64,000 bases of DNA from JANYGA01 sp031420415 (GTDB lineage: Bacteria > Vulcanimicrobiota > Vulcanimicrobiia > Vulcanimicrobiales > Vulcanimicrobiaceae). The stretch is from the NCBI GenBank assembly GCA_031420415.1, contig JANOMT010000008.1, forward strand, positions 25,703 through 89,702. Reading direction: 5' to 3'. Under the pieces are notes generated by a model. It was given only the letters and a program-made list of their open reading frames with translations. It was not told where the DNA came from and searched no databases. The translations under genes and the position numbers were made by a program. Shown piece after piece: positions 26,260-34,622 of this stretch (its first letter is position 1; each line of letters opens with the position of its first letter).

Positions 26260-26996
26260 GGGAGGTCTCCCAGGAACGGATCGAGTCCGATGGTCAACTT
26301 GGTTTGGTTCCGAACGTTTCTGACGACGAGTAAGACACCCGCCATGAACGAAGCGCGATCCAGGGAGTCGTGACGGATCGTCAGCGTCTCACCATCGCCA
26401 CCGAAAAGCGACTCTTGGTGTGCGACGAGCCCGCGTAGCCGAACGCTATGAATCGGCACGCTCGCGCGGCCCGAGGCGGCGGCGATCCGCTTCGCCGTGA
26501 GTTTCGCGGTGCCGCTGGGTGCGTCGAGCTTACGATCGTGGTGGAGTTCGACGATCTCGGCGGTCGGAAAAAAGCGGGCGGCGATCTCCGAGAAACGCAT
26601 CGCGAGCACCGCACCGATCGCAAAATTCGGCACGATCGCCGCACCGACCGCGTACTCGTCGCACATCGATTCGAAGTTCACGATTTCTTCATCCGTCCAA
26701 CCCGTCGCGCCGACCACAGGCGAGATCCGGCGTTCGACCGCTTCGCGCGCGACGTCGACCGTGACGGGATAGACCGTGAAATCCACGACGACGTCGGGTG
26801 TCGTCGCGTCGTAGAGGTCCGTCACGTCGTCGTAGAGTTTCCCACTCGGCTTTGTGAGACCGAGGACGCGAGCGAGGTCCTCGCCAGAACGGACGCGGTC
26901 GAACCCGCCGACGAGTACGAGGTCGTCGGCGGCATCGACCGCGCGACAGACCTCGCCGCCCATGCGGCCGAGCGCGCCCGCAACGACAACCTTCAT
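26256..26996 (-). CDS. dapB: 4-hydroxy-tetrahydrodipicolinate reductase
   Basis: DapB reduces the DapA product with NAD(P)H. The 246-residue protein has the nucleotide loop VAGALGRMGGEVCRAV, VVDFTVYP, GATGWTDEE and the family signature ELHHDRKLDAPSGTAKLTA, holding catalytic His/Lys. Length is normal. It starts 19 bases after the pcrA stop and leads directly into asd, lysC and dapA. Confidence 0.95.
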   Translation of the reverse strand: MKVVVAGALGRMGGEVCRAVDAADDLVLVGGFDRVRSGEDLARVLGLTKPSGKLYDDVTDLYDATTPDVVVDFTVYPVTVDVAREAVERRISPVVGATGWTDEEIVNFESMCDEYAVGAAIVPNFAIGAVLAMRFSEIAARFFPTAEIVELHHDRKLDAPSGTAKLTAKRIAAASGRASVPIHSVRLRGLVAHQESLFGGDGETLTIRHDSLDRASFMAGVLLVVRNVRNQTKLTIGLDPFLGDLP

Positions 26997-27015
26997 CGAC
27001 AGAGGGCCTCTCGCG

Positions 27016-29181
27016 CTACGAGATGACTTTTTCTAAAGGTGCGTACTTGAGCATGACCATCTTCTCGCCGACGTTGGGGAACATGATCGTGAGCAAGCCA
27101 TCACCACCCGCGCCTGCGGTCGCCGAGACCAAGCCTTCGCCCCATTTGGGATGACGGACGCGGTCTCCGACTTGCAGATCGAGCCCGATACCCGCGCCCG
27201 CAGTTTCGTGAATCGCGACTTCGCGCCAACGACCGCCGGCCGGACGCTGCATCGGCACGACGTTGCCGATGACTTCGACGCTCGGCATCTCATCTAGAAA
27301 TCGCGACTTAGGATGCGCGAACGTATTCCCGAACAGCGTGCGTCGCATCGCGTACGAGAGATAGAGCCGATCCATGGCGCGCGTTACGCCAACGTAGGCG
27401 AGGCGGCGTTCTTCTTCGAGTTCGGTAAGATCCGTCAGCGCACGATTGTGCGGGAAAACGCCCTCTTCGAGGCCCGTGAGGAAGACGACGGGGAATTCGA
27501 GGCCCTTCGATGCGTGGAGCGTCATGAGCGTGACGAACGACGACGACGGATCGAGCGTATCGAGATCGCTGATGAGGGCGACGTTGCTCAGAAAATCGTC
27601 GAGCGATCCGCCCTCTTCGCGGCCCTCGAACTCTTTGGCAACGCCGATGAGTTCTTGCAGATTCTCCAGACGCGACCGAGAGTCCGAAGTATCTTCGCCT
27701 TGGAGTTCGCGAATGTACCCCGACTCTTCCATGACGGCAACGAGAAGATCGCTAATCGTCAGCCCTTCGTGGCGTTCGCGTAGGCTCGTGATGAGGTCGG
27801 CGAAGCGCTCGAGTTCTTTCTGTTTTTTCGGAACCGCGCGACGCAACATTTCCTTATCGAAGACCGTCTGCCCGACGCTTACGCCCGCAGCGTTTGCAGC
27901 ATCGACGAGCGATGCGAGCGTCTGTTGGCCAATCGACCGACGCGGCACGTTGACGATGCGTCGGAATGCGACGGCGTCCGCTGGATTGACGATGTAGCGC
28001 AGGTACGCCATCATGTCTTTAATCTCGGTGCGTGCGTAGAAACCCGTTCCGCCAACCACACGATAAGGAATGCCTTCGCCGAGGAAGCCTTCTTCAAAAA
28101 CGCGGGATTGCGCGTTCGTGCGATAGAGAACGATGAAGTCGCGGTAGGCCGCCCCCTCGCGTACGAGTTCCTTAATCTTCTCGATCGCGTAGCGCGCTTC
28201 GGCGCGTTCGGTTTCGGCGCCGTAGACGGTAACGATCTCGCCGACCGCGCGATTCGTGAAGAGCTTCTTCTCCGCGCGCGTCTCGTTTTGGGTGATGATC
28301 TCGTTCGCAACGGTAAGAATCGTCTGCGTCGAGCGATAGTTTTCTTCGAGCTTGAAAACTTTCGCGCCGGGAAAGTCGGCTTCGAAGCGCAGGATGTTTT
28401 TGTAATCGCTCCCGCGCCATGAGTAGATCAATTGGTCGTCGTCACCGACGACGGTTAAGTTCTTGTGTTCTTCGGCAAGGACGGCGCAGAGCTTATACTG
28501 CGCAAAATTTACGTCCTGATATTCGTCGACGAGGATGTAGCGGAACTTGTTTTGATAGCGCGTGCGGACTTCGAGATCGCTCCCGAGCAACTCGATCGTT
28601 TTCGCGATGAGGTCATCGAAGTCGAGACCGTTGGATTCGCGCAAGCGGCGATCGTACTCACGGTAGACCTGCGCGACGCGCTCGCCGAAGAACGACGTAT
28701 TCGCCGACTCGTATTGGTCGGGCGATTGGAGCTGATTCTTCGCCTTGCTAATTTCGTCGAGGGCGGCGCCGGGCGTGATCTGGCGCTCGTCCATATTGAG
28801 ATCGTGGAGCACGTCGCGCACGATCGAGCGTTGATCCGTGTCGTCCATGATCGCGAAATTCGAGGCGATGCCGATCTTCTTGCCGTCGCGTCGCAAAATA
28901 CGAACGCAGACCGAATGGAACGTCCCGACCCAGAGATCGCGGACGGCCGACCCGATCATTTTCTCGAGACGCGTCTTCATCTCGGCCGCGGCTTTGTTCG
29001 TAAACGTTACCGCAAGGATCCGATCGGGGAAAACTTTCTTCTCGCCTAGCAGGTATGCGATACGGTGCGTGAGGACTCTGGTCTTACCACTACCGGCGCC
29101 TGCGAAGATGAGAACGGGTCCGTCGATGTGAGTGACTGCTTCGCGCTGGACATCGCTAAGAGCGTCGGTTTGTACGATCAT
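27016..29181 (-). CDS. pcrA: UvrD/PcrA-type ATP-dependent DNA helicase
   Basis: A 721-residue superfamily 1 3'-5' helicase. Visible motifs are Walker A FAGAGSGKTRVLTHR, LAVTFTNKAAAEMK (Ia), GTFHSVCVRILR, the DEXX box in YILVDEYQDVNFAQY, VVGDDDQLIYSWRG (III), LEENYRSTQTIL (IV), VTLMTLHASKGLEFPVVFLTGLEEGVFPH (V) and EEERRLAYVGVTRAMDRLYL (VI). The C-terminal VGDRVRHPKWGEGLV segment is typical of PcrA/UvrD and binds RNA polymerase in studied members. Placement between sugar and lysine genes looks incidental. Confidence 0.95.
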   Translation of the reverse strand: MIVQTDALSDVQREAVTHIDGPVLIFAGAGSGKTRVLTHRIAYLLGEKKVFPDRILAVTFTNKAAAEMKTRLEKMIGSAVRDLWVGTFHSVCVRILRRDGKKIGIASNFAIMDDTDQRSIVRDVLHDLNMDERQITPGAALDEISKAKNQLQSPDQYESANTSFFGERVAQVYREYDRRLRESNGLDFDDLIAKTIELLGSDLEVRTRYQNKFRYILVDEYQDVNFAQYKLCAVLAEEHKNLTVVGDDDQLIYSWRGSDYKNILRFEADFPGAKVFKLEENYRSTQTILTVANEIITQNETRAEKKLFTNRAVGEIVTVYGAETERAEARYAIEKIKELVREGAAYRDFIVLYRTNAQSRVFEEGFLGEGIPYRVVGGTGFYARTEIKDMMAYLRYIVNPADAVAFRRIVNVPRRSIGQQTLASLVDAANAAGVSVGQTVFDKEMLRRAVPKKQKELERFADLITSLRERHEGLTISDLLVAVMEESGYIRELQGEDTSDSRSRLENLQELIGVAKEFEGREEGGSLDDFLSNVALISDLDTLDPSSSFVTLMTLHASKGLEFPVVFLTGLEEGVFPHNRALTDLTELEEERRLAYVGVTRAMDRLYLSYAMRRTLFGNTFAHPKSRFLDEMPSVEVIGNVVPMQRPAGGRWREVAIHETAGAGIGLDLQVGDRVRHPKWGEGLVSATAGAGGDGLLTIMFPNVGEKMVMLKYAPLEKVIS

Positions 29182-29223
29182 TACATGGTTGTATTCGCCA
29201 TCGTGGCCCGTTCTGCCTCGGCC

Positions 29224-30273
29224 TTAACGTGCGATGCGCAGGACCTCGGCGCCCGGCTGTGCGAGTGCGAAAGCGCTCGCGAGATATGCAAGCGTGGATT
29301 CCGCGCCCATGTTTCGATTGACCGCGATTTCTTCGAGCCCATCGAAGCAGCCGCCGCCGACCGTCATCACGATACTCCGCGAGTTCCGGCCGTAGAACCA
29401 CTCGAGGCCCGCTTCCGCTAGGCGCCGATACCGGCGATCGCCCGTCGCGGATTCGGCAGCGAGGCCCGCGTCGACGAGCGATGCGGCTTCGAGCGGTTGC
29501 TGCGCGTACCGCGCGCGCGCGTTGCCCTTCCGGTGCCAGCCGGCGTTGCCGATCGGCACGAAAGTGCCATCCTCGACGCAGAGCGCCTCATAAAATGCGA
29601 GCGTCCTTATTCCAAGGGCGACGATCTCGCGATCTTCGAGGACCGTACCAATTCGCAACAGCGCTTCGGGAAGGCGCGCGTTGTCGTAAGTCAATTCGTT
29701 TTCGAACCAATCCCAATCCGCGGTCGCATGCGCGGCGTGGCTCGTAGCGAAATCGCGCGCGATCGCGCGTAGCGATTCTTCGATCACACGGTGGCGACGC
29801 CCGCTCGCATCGAAAGCGTGTGCGAGCCCGAGCGCCGCGTACGCTCGCGAGCGCATGAACCCTAGCCCCGCGACGTGCGGTAACGCGCGTTCGACCCGAT
29901 CCGCGCAAATCAGGCGCCAACTCTCGCGAGATGAGAAGCGCGCGCCGACGCCGAGCGCCCAAATCGCGCGGCCGTTGCTATCGGGCGTCCCGGCTTCATC
30001 GAGCCACTGCCGACCGTAGCTCATAAAATTATGGAACCGGCCGTCATCACGTTGTGCGTCGAGGAGAAAAGCGAGATAGGTGTGCCCGAGCTTCAAAGCC
30101 GTGTCGCGATCGCGCGCGTGCGCGCTCGCGGCGACGGCCACGATGAACGCGCGCGCAACGTCGTCGGTGCAATATCCCTCACGACGGTTTGGCACGTCGT
30201 ACACGGCGTGTTGCGCGATCCCAACGTCGTCGCTGAGTGCGACGAGATGATCGAGAGTCGGTGCGCGCCACAT
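29224..30273 (-). CDS. Alpha/alpha-toroid protein associated with the adjacent glycosyltransferase
   Basis: The 349-residue protein carries LSDDVGIAQHAVYDVPNRREGYCTDDVARAF near its start, a motif I know from proteins next to, or fused to, GT4 glycosyltransferases in several phyla. The rest has spaced helices with aromatic and acidic residues (DGRFHNFMSYGRQW, WFYGRNSR), consistent with an (alpha/alpha)6 barrel like glycoside hydrolases or phosphorylases. The exact activity is unknown. Its ATG shares a base with the glycosyltransferase stop (TGATG), so the pair is tightly coupled; elsewhere they can be one chain. Confidence 0.7.
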   Translation of the reverse strand: MWRAPTLDHLVALSDDVGIAQHAVYDVPNRREGYCTDDVARAFIVAVAASAHARDRDTALKLGHTYLAFLLDAQRDDGRFHNFMSYGRQWLDEAGTPDSNGRAIWALGVGARFSSRESWRLICADRVERALPHVAGLGFMRSRAYAALGLAHAFDASGRRHRVIEESLRAIARDFATSHAAHATADWDWFENELTYDNARLPEALLRIGTVLEDREIVALGIRTLAFYEALCVEDGTFVPIGNAGWHRKGNARARYAQQPLEAASLVDAGLAAESATGDRRYRRLAEAGLEWFYGRNSRSIVMTVGGGCFDGLEEIAVNRNMGAESTLAYLASAFALAQPGAEVLRIAR

Positions 30274-31484
30274 CAGGCGGGCCGCACGAGTTGTGTCGAA
30301 GCGAAGCGACGCTCCGGAAGGACGCTCGTGAAGACGCGACCGTAAGCACGGGCCACATGCGGCCACGTCATTTGTCGGCCGAATCGATACGCACGGCGTT
30401 CCGTCGCGCGGCGCAAAAACGGATCGTCGAAGAGCAGATTGAGTGCGCCCGCGATCGCGTCGGCGTCGCGAAATGGTGCGAGATAGCCGCGACCGTGCGC
30501 CAGTAATTCTTCGGCGTAAAGATACGGTGTCGAAACGATCGCCTTTCCCGCGCCCATGGCGTACGCGAGGGTGCCGCTGACGATCTGCACGGGGTTGAGG
30601 TACGGCGTGAGATAGATATCGGTCGCCGCGAGATAGTCGACGAGTTCGTCGAATGCGAGGTACCGATCGACGAGCTTGACGTTCTTCTCGAGACCGAGTT
30701 CGGCGATTCGCGCGGTAAGCTCGGCCCGATACGATTCGCCCTCGTGACGTCTCACGTTGGGATGCGTCTGGCCGAGGATCAAATAGAGCGCTTCAGGATG
30801 CCGCGCGACGACGGCGCGCATCGCCTCGATGCCGAACTCGAGGCCTTTCCCGCGACTGATGAGACCGAAAGTCGAAACGATGAGACGATCCGCGACCCCG
30901 AATTTCGCCTTCGGACCATCGGTGGAACGGAACGCGACATCGGGTACACCGTGGTGAATGACGTGGAGTTTTCCGGCATCGATGCCGTACTCGCCGATGA
31001 GAATATCCTTGCCCGTTTGGGAGAGCACGACCACGGCATCGGCGCGTTCGCAGAGGCGACGAGCGACCGAGCGATGTTCGTCCGTCGGTTGCGGGAGCAC
31101 GGTGTGGAGCGAGACGACGACGGGCTTTTCGATGTCTTCGAGCAGGTCGAGAAACCAGAGCCCGTCAGGGCCGCCGAAGAGCCCGTACTCGTGCTGCACG
31201 CAAAGAATATCTGATGCATGCTCGTTGATCGCGCGCGCGATCGCGCGATACGACGCACGATCGTCCGATTGAAGGCGCGCGACGACGCGTGATGCGTACG
31301 TCCGCGTTTCGGCTCCCGCTTCGTCGATAGCCACGACGTCGCTCTGCGCGTCAAAGGCCCGATCGTAGCTTTCGACGACGTCGTTTGTGAAGGTCGCGAT
31401 CCCGCATTCGCGGGGCGGAAACGAACTGAGAAACAACGTACGCGTTTGCGTCGCATGGACGGGAGCGGTCGTACGGTGTTGCAC
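30273..31484 (-). CDS. GT4 family glycosyltransferase
   Basis: The 403-residue protein has a GT-B fold. The N-terminal acceptor half starts TLFLSSFPPRECGIATFTNDVV, and VQHEYGLFGG and VSLHTVLPQP lie in it. The C-terminal GT4 half has VIHHGVPDV, STFGLISRGKGLEFGIEA and a sugar-nucleotide segment around TPYLNPVQIVSGTLAYAMGAGKAIVSTPY, with the E-x7-E position altered. It likely makes mannose-type glycans with the neighbouring nucleotidyltransferases. GTG at 31484 was chosen for GGAGG seven bases before it. Confidence 0.9.
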   Translation of the reverse strand: MQHRTTAPVHATQTRTLFLSSFPPRECGIATFTNDVVESYDRAFDAQSDVVAIDEAGAETRTYASRVVARLQSDDRASYRAIARAINEHASDILCVQHEYGLFGGPDGLWFLDLLEDIEKPVVVSLHTVLPQPTDEHRSVARRLCERADAVVVLSQTGKDILIGEYGIDAGKLHVIHHGVPDVAFRSTDGPKAKFGVADRLIVSTFGLISRGKGLEFGIEAMRAVVARHPEALYLILGQTHPNVRRHEGESYRAELTARIAELGLEKNVKLVDRYLAFDELVDYLAATDIYLTPYLNPVQIVSGTLAYAMGAGKAIVSTPYLYAEELLAHGRGYLAPFRDADAIAGALNLLFDDPFLRRATERRAYRFGRQMTWPHVARAYGRVFTSVLPERRFASTQLVRPA

Positions 31485-31559
31485 GCGAGCCTCCGAGTTT
31501 TGAAGAGTAGACGTTCTCGTACCACGGAAAGGTGGGCCGCAAACGTCACGGCCCACCAA

Positions 31560-32669
31560 TTAGGTCGGCGTAGCGATCGTTTCGGCGTCTGCCACGATCC
31601 TAGCGTCGGGCTCGAACTGGGCGTCGGCAGCGATCCTGGCACGATGCCCGACGACGGCGCCCGTCGTCACGCGAGCGCCGCTTCCGACGCAGACGTCGCT
31701 AGCGAGAATCGCGTCGCTGATCCCCGCTCCGGCGCCGATTTCCACGCCGTCCCACAGGATCGCGTCGCGAATCTCCGCCCCTGCGGCCACGCTGCAGCGG
31801 TCGCCGATGACCGCGTAGGGGCCCACGATGGCCGACGAATCGATGGCGACGCCTTCACCGATAAAGACGGGAAGTCGAAAGTTTGCGGGCGCGCCAACCG
31901 CACCGACGTACCAGAATCGGCCGCGATTCGAGAGCGCAGGATCGCCCGAGGACGCGAGTTCGAGTTTGCGATCGAGGACGTCGCCGTGGGCCTGGAGATA
32001 CTGCTGCGGGCGGCCGATGTCGAGCCAATAATCGTCCGTGACGAATGAGACGAGATGCGCGCCGGAGGCGATAAGTTCGGGAAACGTCTCGCGTTCGATC
32101 GAGACGTTACGTCCGGCGGGAATGCGGTCCAAAACGCTGCGTTCCAGGAGGTACGTTCCCGCGTTGGCTTCGTTTGTAGGCGCTTCGTGACGCGGCGGCT
32201 TCTCGACGAACGACGAGATCCGGTCGTCGGCATCGCGGAGGATGCATCCGAACGCCGAGGGATCATCGACTCGAATCGCGTGGAGCGTCGCCACACCACC
32301 GTGCCTGCGATGAAATGCGATCATCGCGCGCAGGTCGAGGCTCGTGAGGACGTCGCCGTTAAGGACGAAGAACGAATCCGTGATGTGGTCGGCGAGGTTC
32401 CGCAGTGCCCCGGCGGTGCCGAGCGGCGTCGTTTCGACGACGTAGGAGATCCGCATTCCGATTCGCGAGCCGTCACCAAGATGGTCCTCGATCGCGCGTG
32501 GCAGGTAGCCCGCAGCGAGGACGACGTCGTTAACGCCAGCTTCCTTGAGCCGCCCGAGCGTCCGTTCGAGGAACGGGATCCCGAAGAGCGGCACCATCGG
32601 CTTCGGCGTTCCGAAAGTCAGCGGACGAAGACGCGTCCCCTCTCCGCCAACGAGAATAACTGCCTGCAA
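31560..32669 (-). CDS. Sugar-nucleotidyltransferase with left-handed beta-helix (second copy)
   Basis: The 369-residue protein begins QAVILVGGEGTRLRPLTFGTPKPMVPLFG, the standard nucleotidyltransferase loop, with VLNGDVLTSLDLRA (metal Asp) and FVEKPPRHEAPTN. Hexapeptide repeats occupy about residues 255-350 (VFIGEGVAIDSSAIVGPYAVIGDRC). It resembles mannose-1-phosphate guanylyltransferase or glucose-1-phosphate thymidylyl/uridylyltransferase; the nucleotide is not readable. The TTG start at 32669 has AAGGAG six bases upstream. It heads the minus-strand run that continues through the GT4 enzyme. Confidence 0.88.
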   Translation of the reverse strand: MQAVILVGGEGTRLRPLTFGTPKPMVPLFGIPFLERTLGRLKEAGVNDVVLAAGYLPRAIEDHLGDGSRIGMRISYVVETTPLGTAGALRNLADHITDSFFVLNGDVLTSLDLRAMIAFHRRHGGVATLHAIRVDDPSAFGCILRDADDRISSFVEKPPRHEAPTNEANAGTYLLERSVLDRIPAGRNVSIERETFPELIASGAHLVSFVTDDYWLDIGRPQQYLQAHGDVLDRKLELASSGDPALSNRGRFWYVGAVGAPANFRLPVFIGEGVAIDSSAIVGPYAVIGDRCSVAAGAEIRDAILWDGVEIGAGAGISDAILASDVCVGSGARVTTGAVVGHRARIAADAQFEPDARIVADAETIATPT

Positions 32670-32703
32670 ACATCTCTCCTTCGGAAGTTGCCTTATCTTT
32701 CGA

Positions 32704-32763
32704 CGCGGGGAAGCCGCGTGCTTTCGACTGCGATGGGACGACAATCGCTGACGATAAATTATA
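32704..32763 (-). promoter_or_regulatory. Candidate promoter and leader hairpin for the nucleotidyltransferase gene
   Basis: On the minus strand a perfect TATAAT lies at 32763-32758, about 89 bases before the TTG start; the -35 at 17 bases is poor. In the leader, 32704-32718 forms a 5-bp GC stem (CGCGG/CCGCG). Since this head-to-head gap separates the long minus-strand run from the plus-strand HNH gene, a promoter is expected here. Confidence 0.4.
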
Positions 32764-32856
32764 TTCTCCGGGGCGCGCATTTTCGTTAGCCTTTTTACGA
32801 CTCGAATGCAGGTTAAAAAGGCCTTATATCGAACATACGTTCGTGTGTCTCGGTTC

Positions 32857-33441
32857 ATGCACGACTGGAATCGTATTCAAACCTTCTACGATCTCGGGAA
32901 CGATCCCGAGCGTTGCCGCGAAGAGTTCGGAATTTCAAATCAAAGTTGGTATAAAGCGATTGTCCGCAATCGCATGCGGGTAACCACAGCGGAAGCGGCG
33001 GTCATGGCTTCCCGTGCTCCGGGAAATCCGCGTTACGACTGGGCCGAGGTCCAGCGATTTTACGATAACGGCAATTCGTACCGGGCCTGCCGGGTACAAT
33101 TCGGGTTTTGCGCTGCTTCGTGGACCGACGCCGTTCATCAAGGCGTGCTTCGAGCAAGAGCCCGGGCAAAACCAATCGCCAGGGTTCTTGTCGAGAGCCG
33201 CAACCGCTCGAACGTCAAACTGCGCCTCCTACAAGAGGGTCTCCTTATAAATCGTTGCATCGAATGCGGAATCTCGGACTGGAGGGGGAAACCGCTCTCC
33301 ATCCAAATCGACCACGTCAACGGTATCGGGGACGACAACCGGCTCGAAAATCTTCGCATGCTGTGCCCGAATTGCCACAGCCAGACGGAGACCTTTTCGG
33401 GGCGGAATTCTCGAAGAAAAAGACAATCCCGATTGGTGTAA
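32857..33441 (+). CDS. HNH endonuclease with two helix-turn-helix-like repeats
   Basis: The 194-residue protein has two similar units, WNRIQTFYDLGNDPERCREEFGIS and WAEVQRFYDNGNSYRACRVQFGF, each followed by S-W---V/A, resembling DNA-binding helix-turn-helix modules. The C-terminus is an HNH nuclease: zinc Cys in INRCIECGIS, then IQIDHVNGIGDDNRLENLRMLCPNCH (D-H, N and the CPNCH zinc site). It looks like a phage/mobile or homing-type nuclease. Start: ATG at 32857 (MHDWNRI) fits the repeat; an upstream ATG at 32806 is possible. The last five codons lie inside the tRNA-Gln gene, which is unusual. Confidence 0.82.
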   Translation: MHDWNRIQTFYDLGNDPERCREEFGISNQSWYKAIVRNRMRVTTAEAAVMASRAPGNPRYDWAEVQRFYDNGNSYRACRVQFGFCAASWTDAVHQGVLRARARAKPIARVLVESRNRSNVKLRLLQEGLLINRCIECGISDWRGKPLSIQIDHVNGIGDDNRLENLRMLCPNCHSQTETFSGRNSRRKRQSRLV

Positions 33442-33498
33442 CTGGTAACACGCCTGACTCTGACTCAGGTATTCGAGGTTCAAATCCTTGATCGGGAG
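33427..33498 (+). tRNA. tRNA-Gln (anticodon CTG)
   Basis: The 72-base cloverleaf closes well: acceptor TCCCGAT/ATCGGGA, D stem GTGT/ACAC, anticodon stem CCTGA/TCAGG with loop CTCTGAC giving anticodon CTG (reads CAG), and T stem CGAGG/CCTTG with TTCAAAT. Discriminator is G; the CCA end is not fully encoded. The 5' 15 bases double as the end of the HNH endonuclease gene. Confidence 0.93.
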
Positions 33499-33504
33499 CA
33501 AGAC

Positions 33505-33580
33505 GGCCCTATCGTCTAGAGGCCTAGGACGCTGCCCTCTCACGGCGGTAACACGGGTTCGAATCCCGTTGGGGCTACCA
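33505..33580 (+). tRNA. tRNA-Glu (anticodon CTC)
   Basis: Six bases after tRNA-Gln. Acceptor GGCCCTA pairs with TGGGGCT (with wobbles), the T arm is ACGGGTTCGAATCCCGT, and the anticodon loop CTCTCAC gives CTC (reads GAG). CCA is encoded at 33578-33580. The two tRNAs are probably one transcript ended by the adjacent hairpin. Confidence 0.93.
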
Positions 33581-33581
33581 A

Positions 33582-33609
33582 AAAAACCCTCGTATTTACG
33601 AGGGTTTTT
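33582..33609 (+). terminator. Rho-independent terminator after the tRNA pair
   Basis: A perfect 13-bp inverted repeat (33582-33594 with 33597-33609) of A5-CCCTCGTA and its complement, ending in five T residues. It starts right after the encoded CCA. Its A/T ends make it usable in both directions. Confidence 0.85.
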
Positions 33610-33610
33610 G

Positions 33611-34085
33611 CCATCTTGAGAGGTTTGGGTTACTAATCGGTCGCCGTGCTTTTGATTGGCACGCTTCCCTGTGCTTTAATGGCGCTACGGCCGAAGGCGC
33701 TCAAGTTCCAAGGGCGGGTCGTCCGATCAATGCCGAGACCCGAGCGTCGTGCGCTCATCGGATTCTCGCGTGACGCCGCTGAAGAACGACCTAAGGTCGG
33801 AAATGGCCCGCCCCAGAACGTCCGGTGCCAGAATATTGACGGCGCGGAAAACACCTTCGGCGAACCTAGGGTGAACCCAGCCGAAGCCGCGCGCATTGAA
33901 ACTCCCGTCGCGTTCCCTTGACCAGCAAACGTCTCCGCAGTATTCGAGACTTCTAAACCCGTCAAGCCACTGGCAGACCGATACGAGCAAAGGAAAGTCG
34001 CGAACGTGCCGCGCGATGCCTTGTTCGCAATTCGGTACGCCTCTGCGGTGGAAACATCGCCATTTTTCGAAGCGCGGTCCTCAAA
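33611..34085. other. No supportable gene; non-coding or decayed stretch
   Basis: Several short open frames exist on both strands, but none has a recognisable motif, a ribosome site or consistent codon bias. The stretch lies between the tRNA terminator and the DUF5069 gene at the edge of an accessory region, so decayed mobile DNA is plausible. Confidence 0.5.
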
Positions 34086-34622
34086 TTAAGGCTGCTTCGG
34101 GTCGCGGACTTCGAAAGATGATTGGACCTGACTCGTCCGCGCGCGATCGTCAACCCTCTTAGGCTCTCTCTCGCGTTTTATTTCCGCACGCCGGAAGACG
34201 ACGTAAAGAATTGGCATCATAATTCGGTTGTAGAAAAACGCGAGCGCATCGCGTCCTGGTCCGGGCTGCATTCGGCCTTCGTCGGCCTCGATGACGTTAA
34301 ATCCGAACAACCTTCGGTCGAGAGCGACGCTGAAGGCGCGTCGCTCATCGAACGTCCGTCCGCTGCGGGCGATAACGTCACGCGCAACTGCATCATCGTC
34401 CGCACACATAGCGAGCTGATCCGCGAGCGCGTCTCCCTCTGTACGTAGGAACTTCAGGACCTGCGCGTCTATGAAATCATTGTCGCCAAAGAGATACCCG
34501 TTCATCACGGTCTCGCCGCCATCGCGACGCAAGAGGCTGCGACGCCCCTTGTCAATCAAGCGCGGAAGCCAAATAAGACCATCGAATTCGTCCCTAGGGG
34601 GACGTGGAACCCACGTGATCAT
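34086..34622 (-). CDS. DUF5069 family protein
   Basis: The 178-residue protein opens with VPRPPRDEFDGLIWLPRLIDKGRRSL, the characteristic P-R---E-l-G--WLpRliDK-R motif of DUF5069. Short acidic segments follow, with FLRTEGDALADQLAMCADDD in the middle. The last 40 residues (MPILYVVFRRAEIKRERE) look like a hydrophobic-then-basic tail not usual for the family. Function is unknown. ATG at 34622 is supported by GAGG about nine bases upstream. It is the only intact minus-strand gene in this island-like region. Confidence 0.78.
   Translation of the reverse strand: MITWVPRPPRDEFDGLIWLPRLIDKGRRSLLRRDGGETVMNGYLFGDNDFIDAQVLKFLRTEGDALADQLAMCADDDAVARDVIARSGRTFDERRAFSVALDRRLFGFNVIEADEGRMQPGPGRDALAFFYNRIMMPILYVVFRRAEIKREREPKRVDDRARTSQVQSSFEVRDPKQP

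Noticed and set aside
25234..26300. Lysine riboswitch for lysC/asd
   Set aside because: The genes overlap by four bases inside an operon; there is no leader room.
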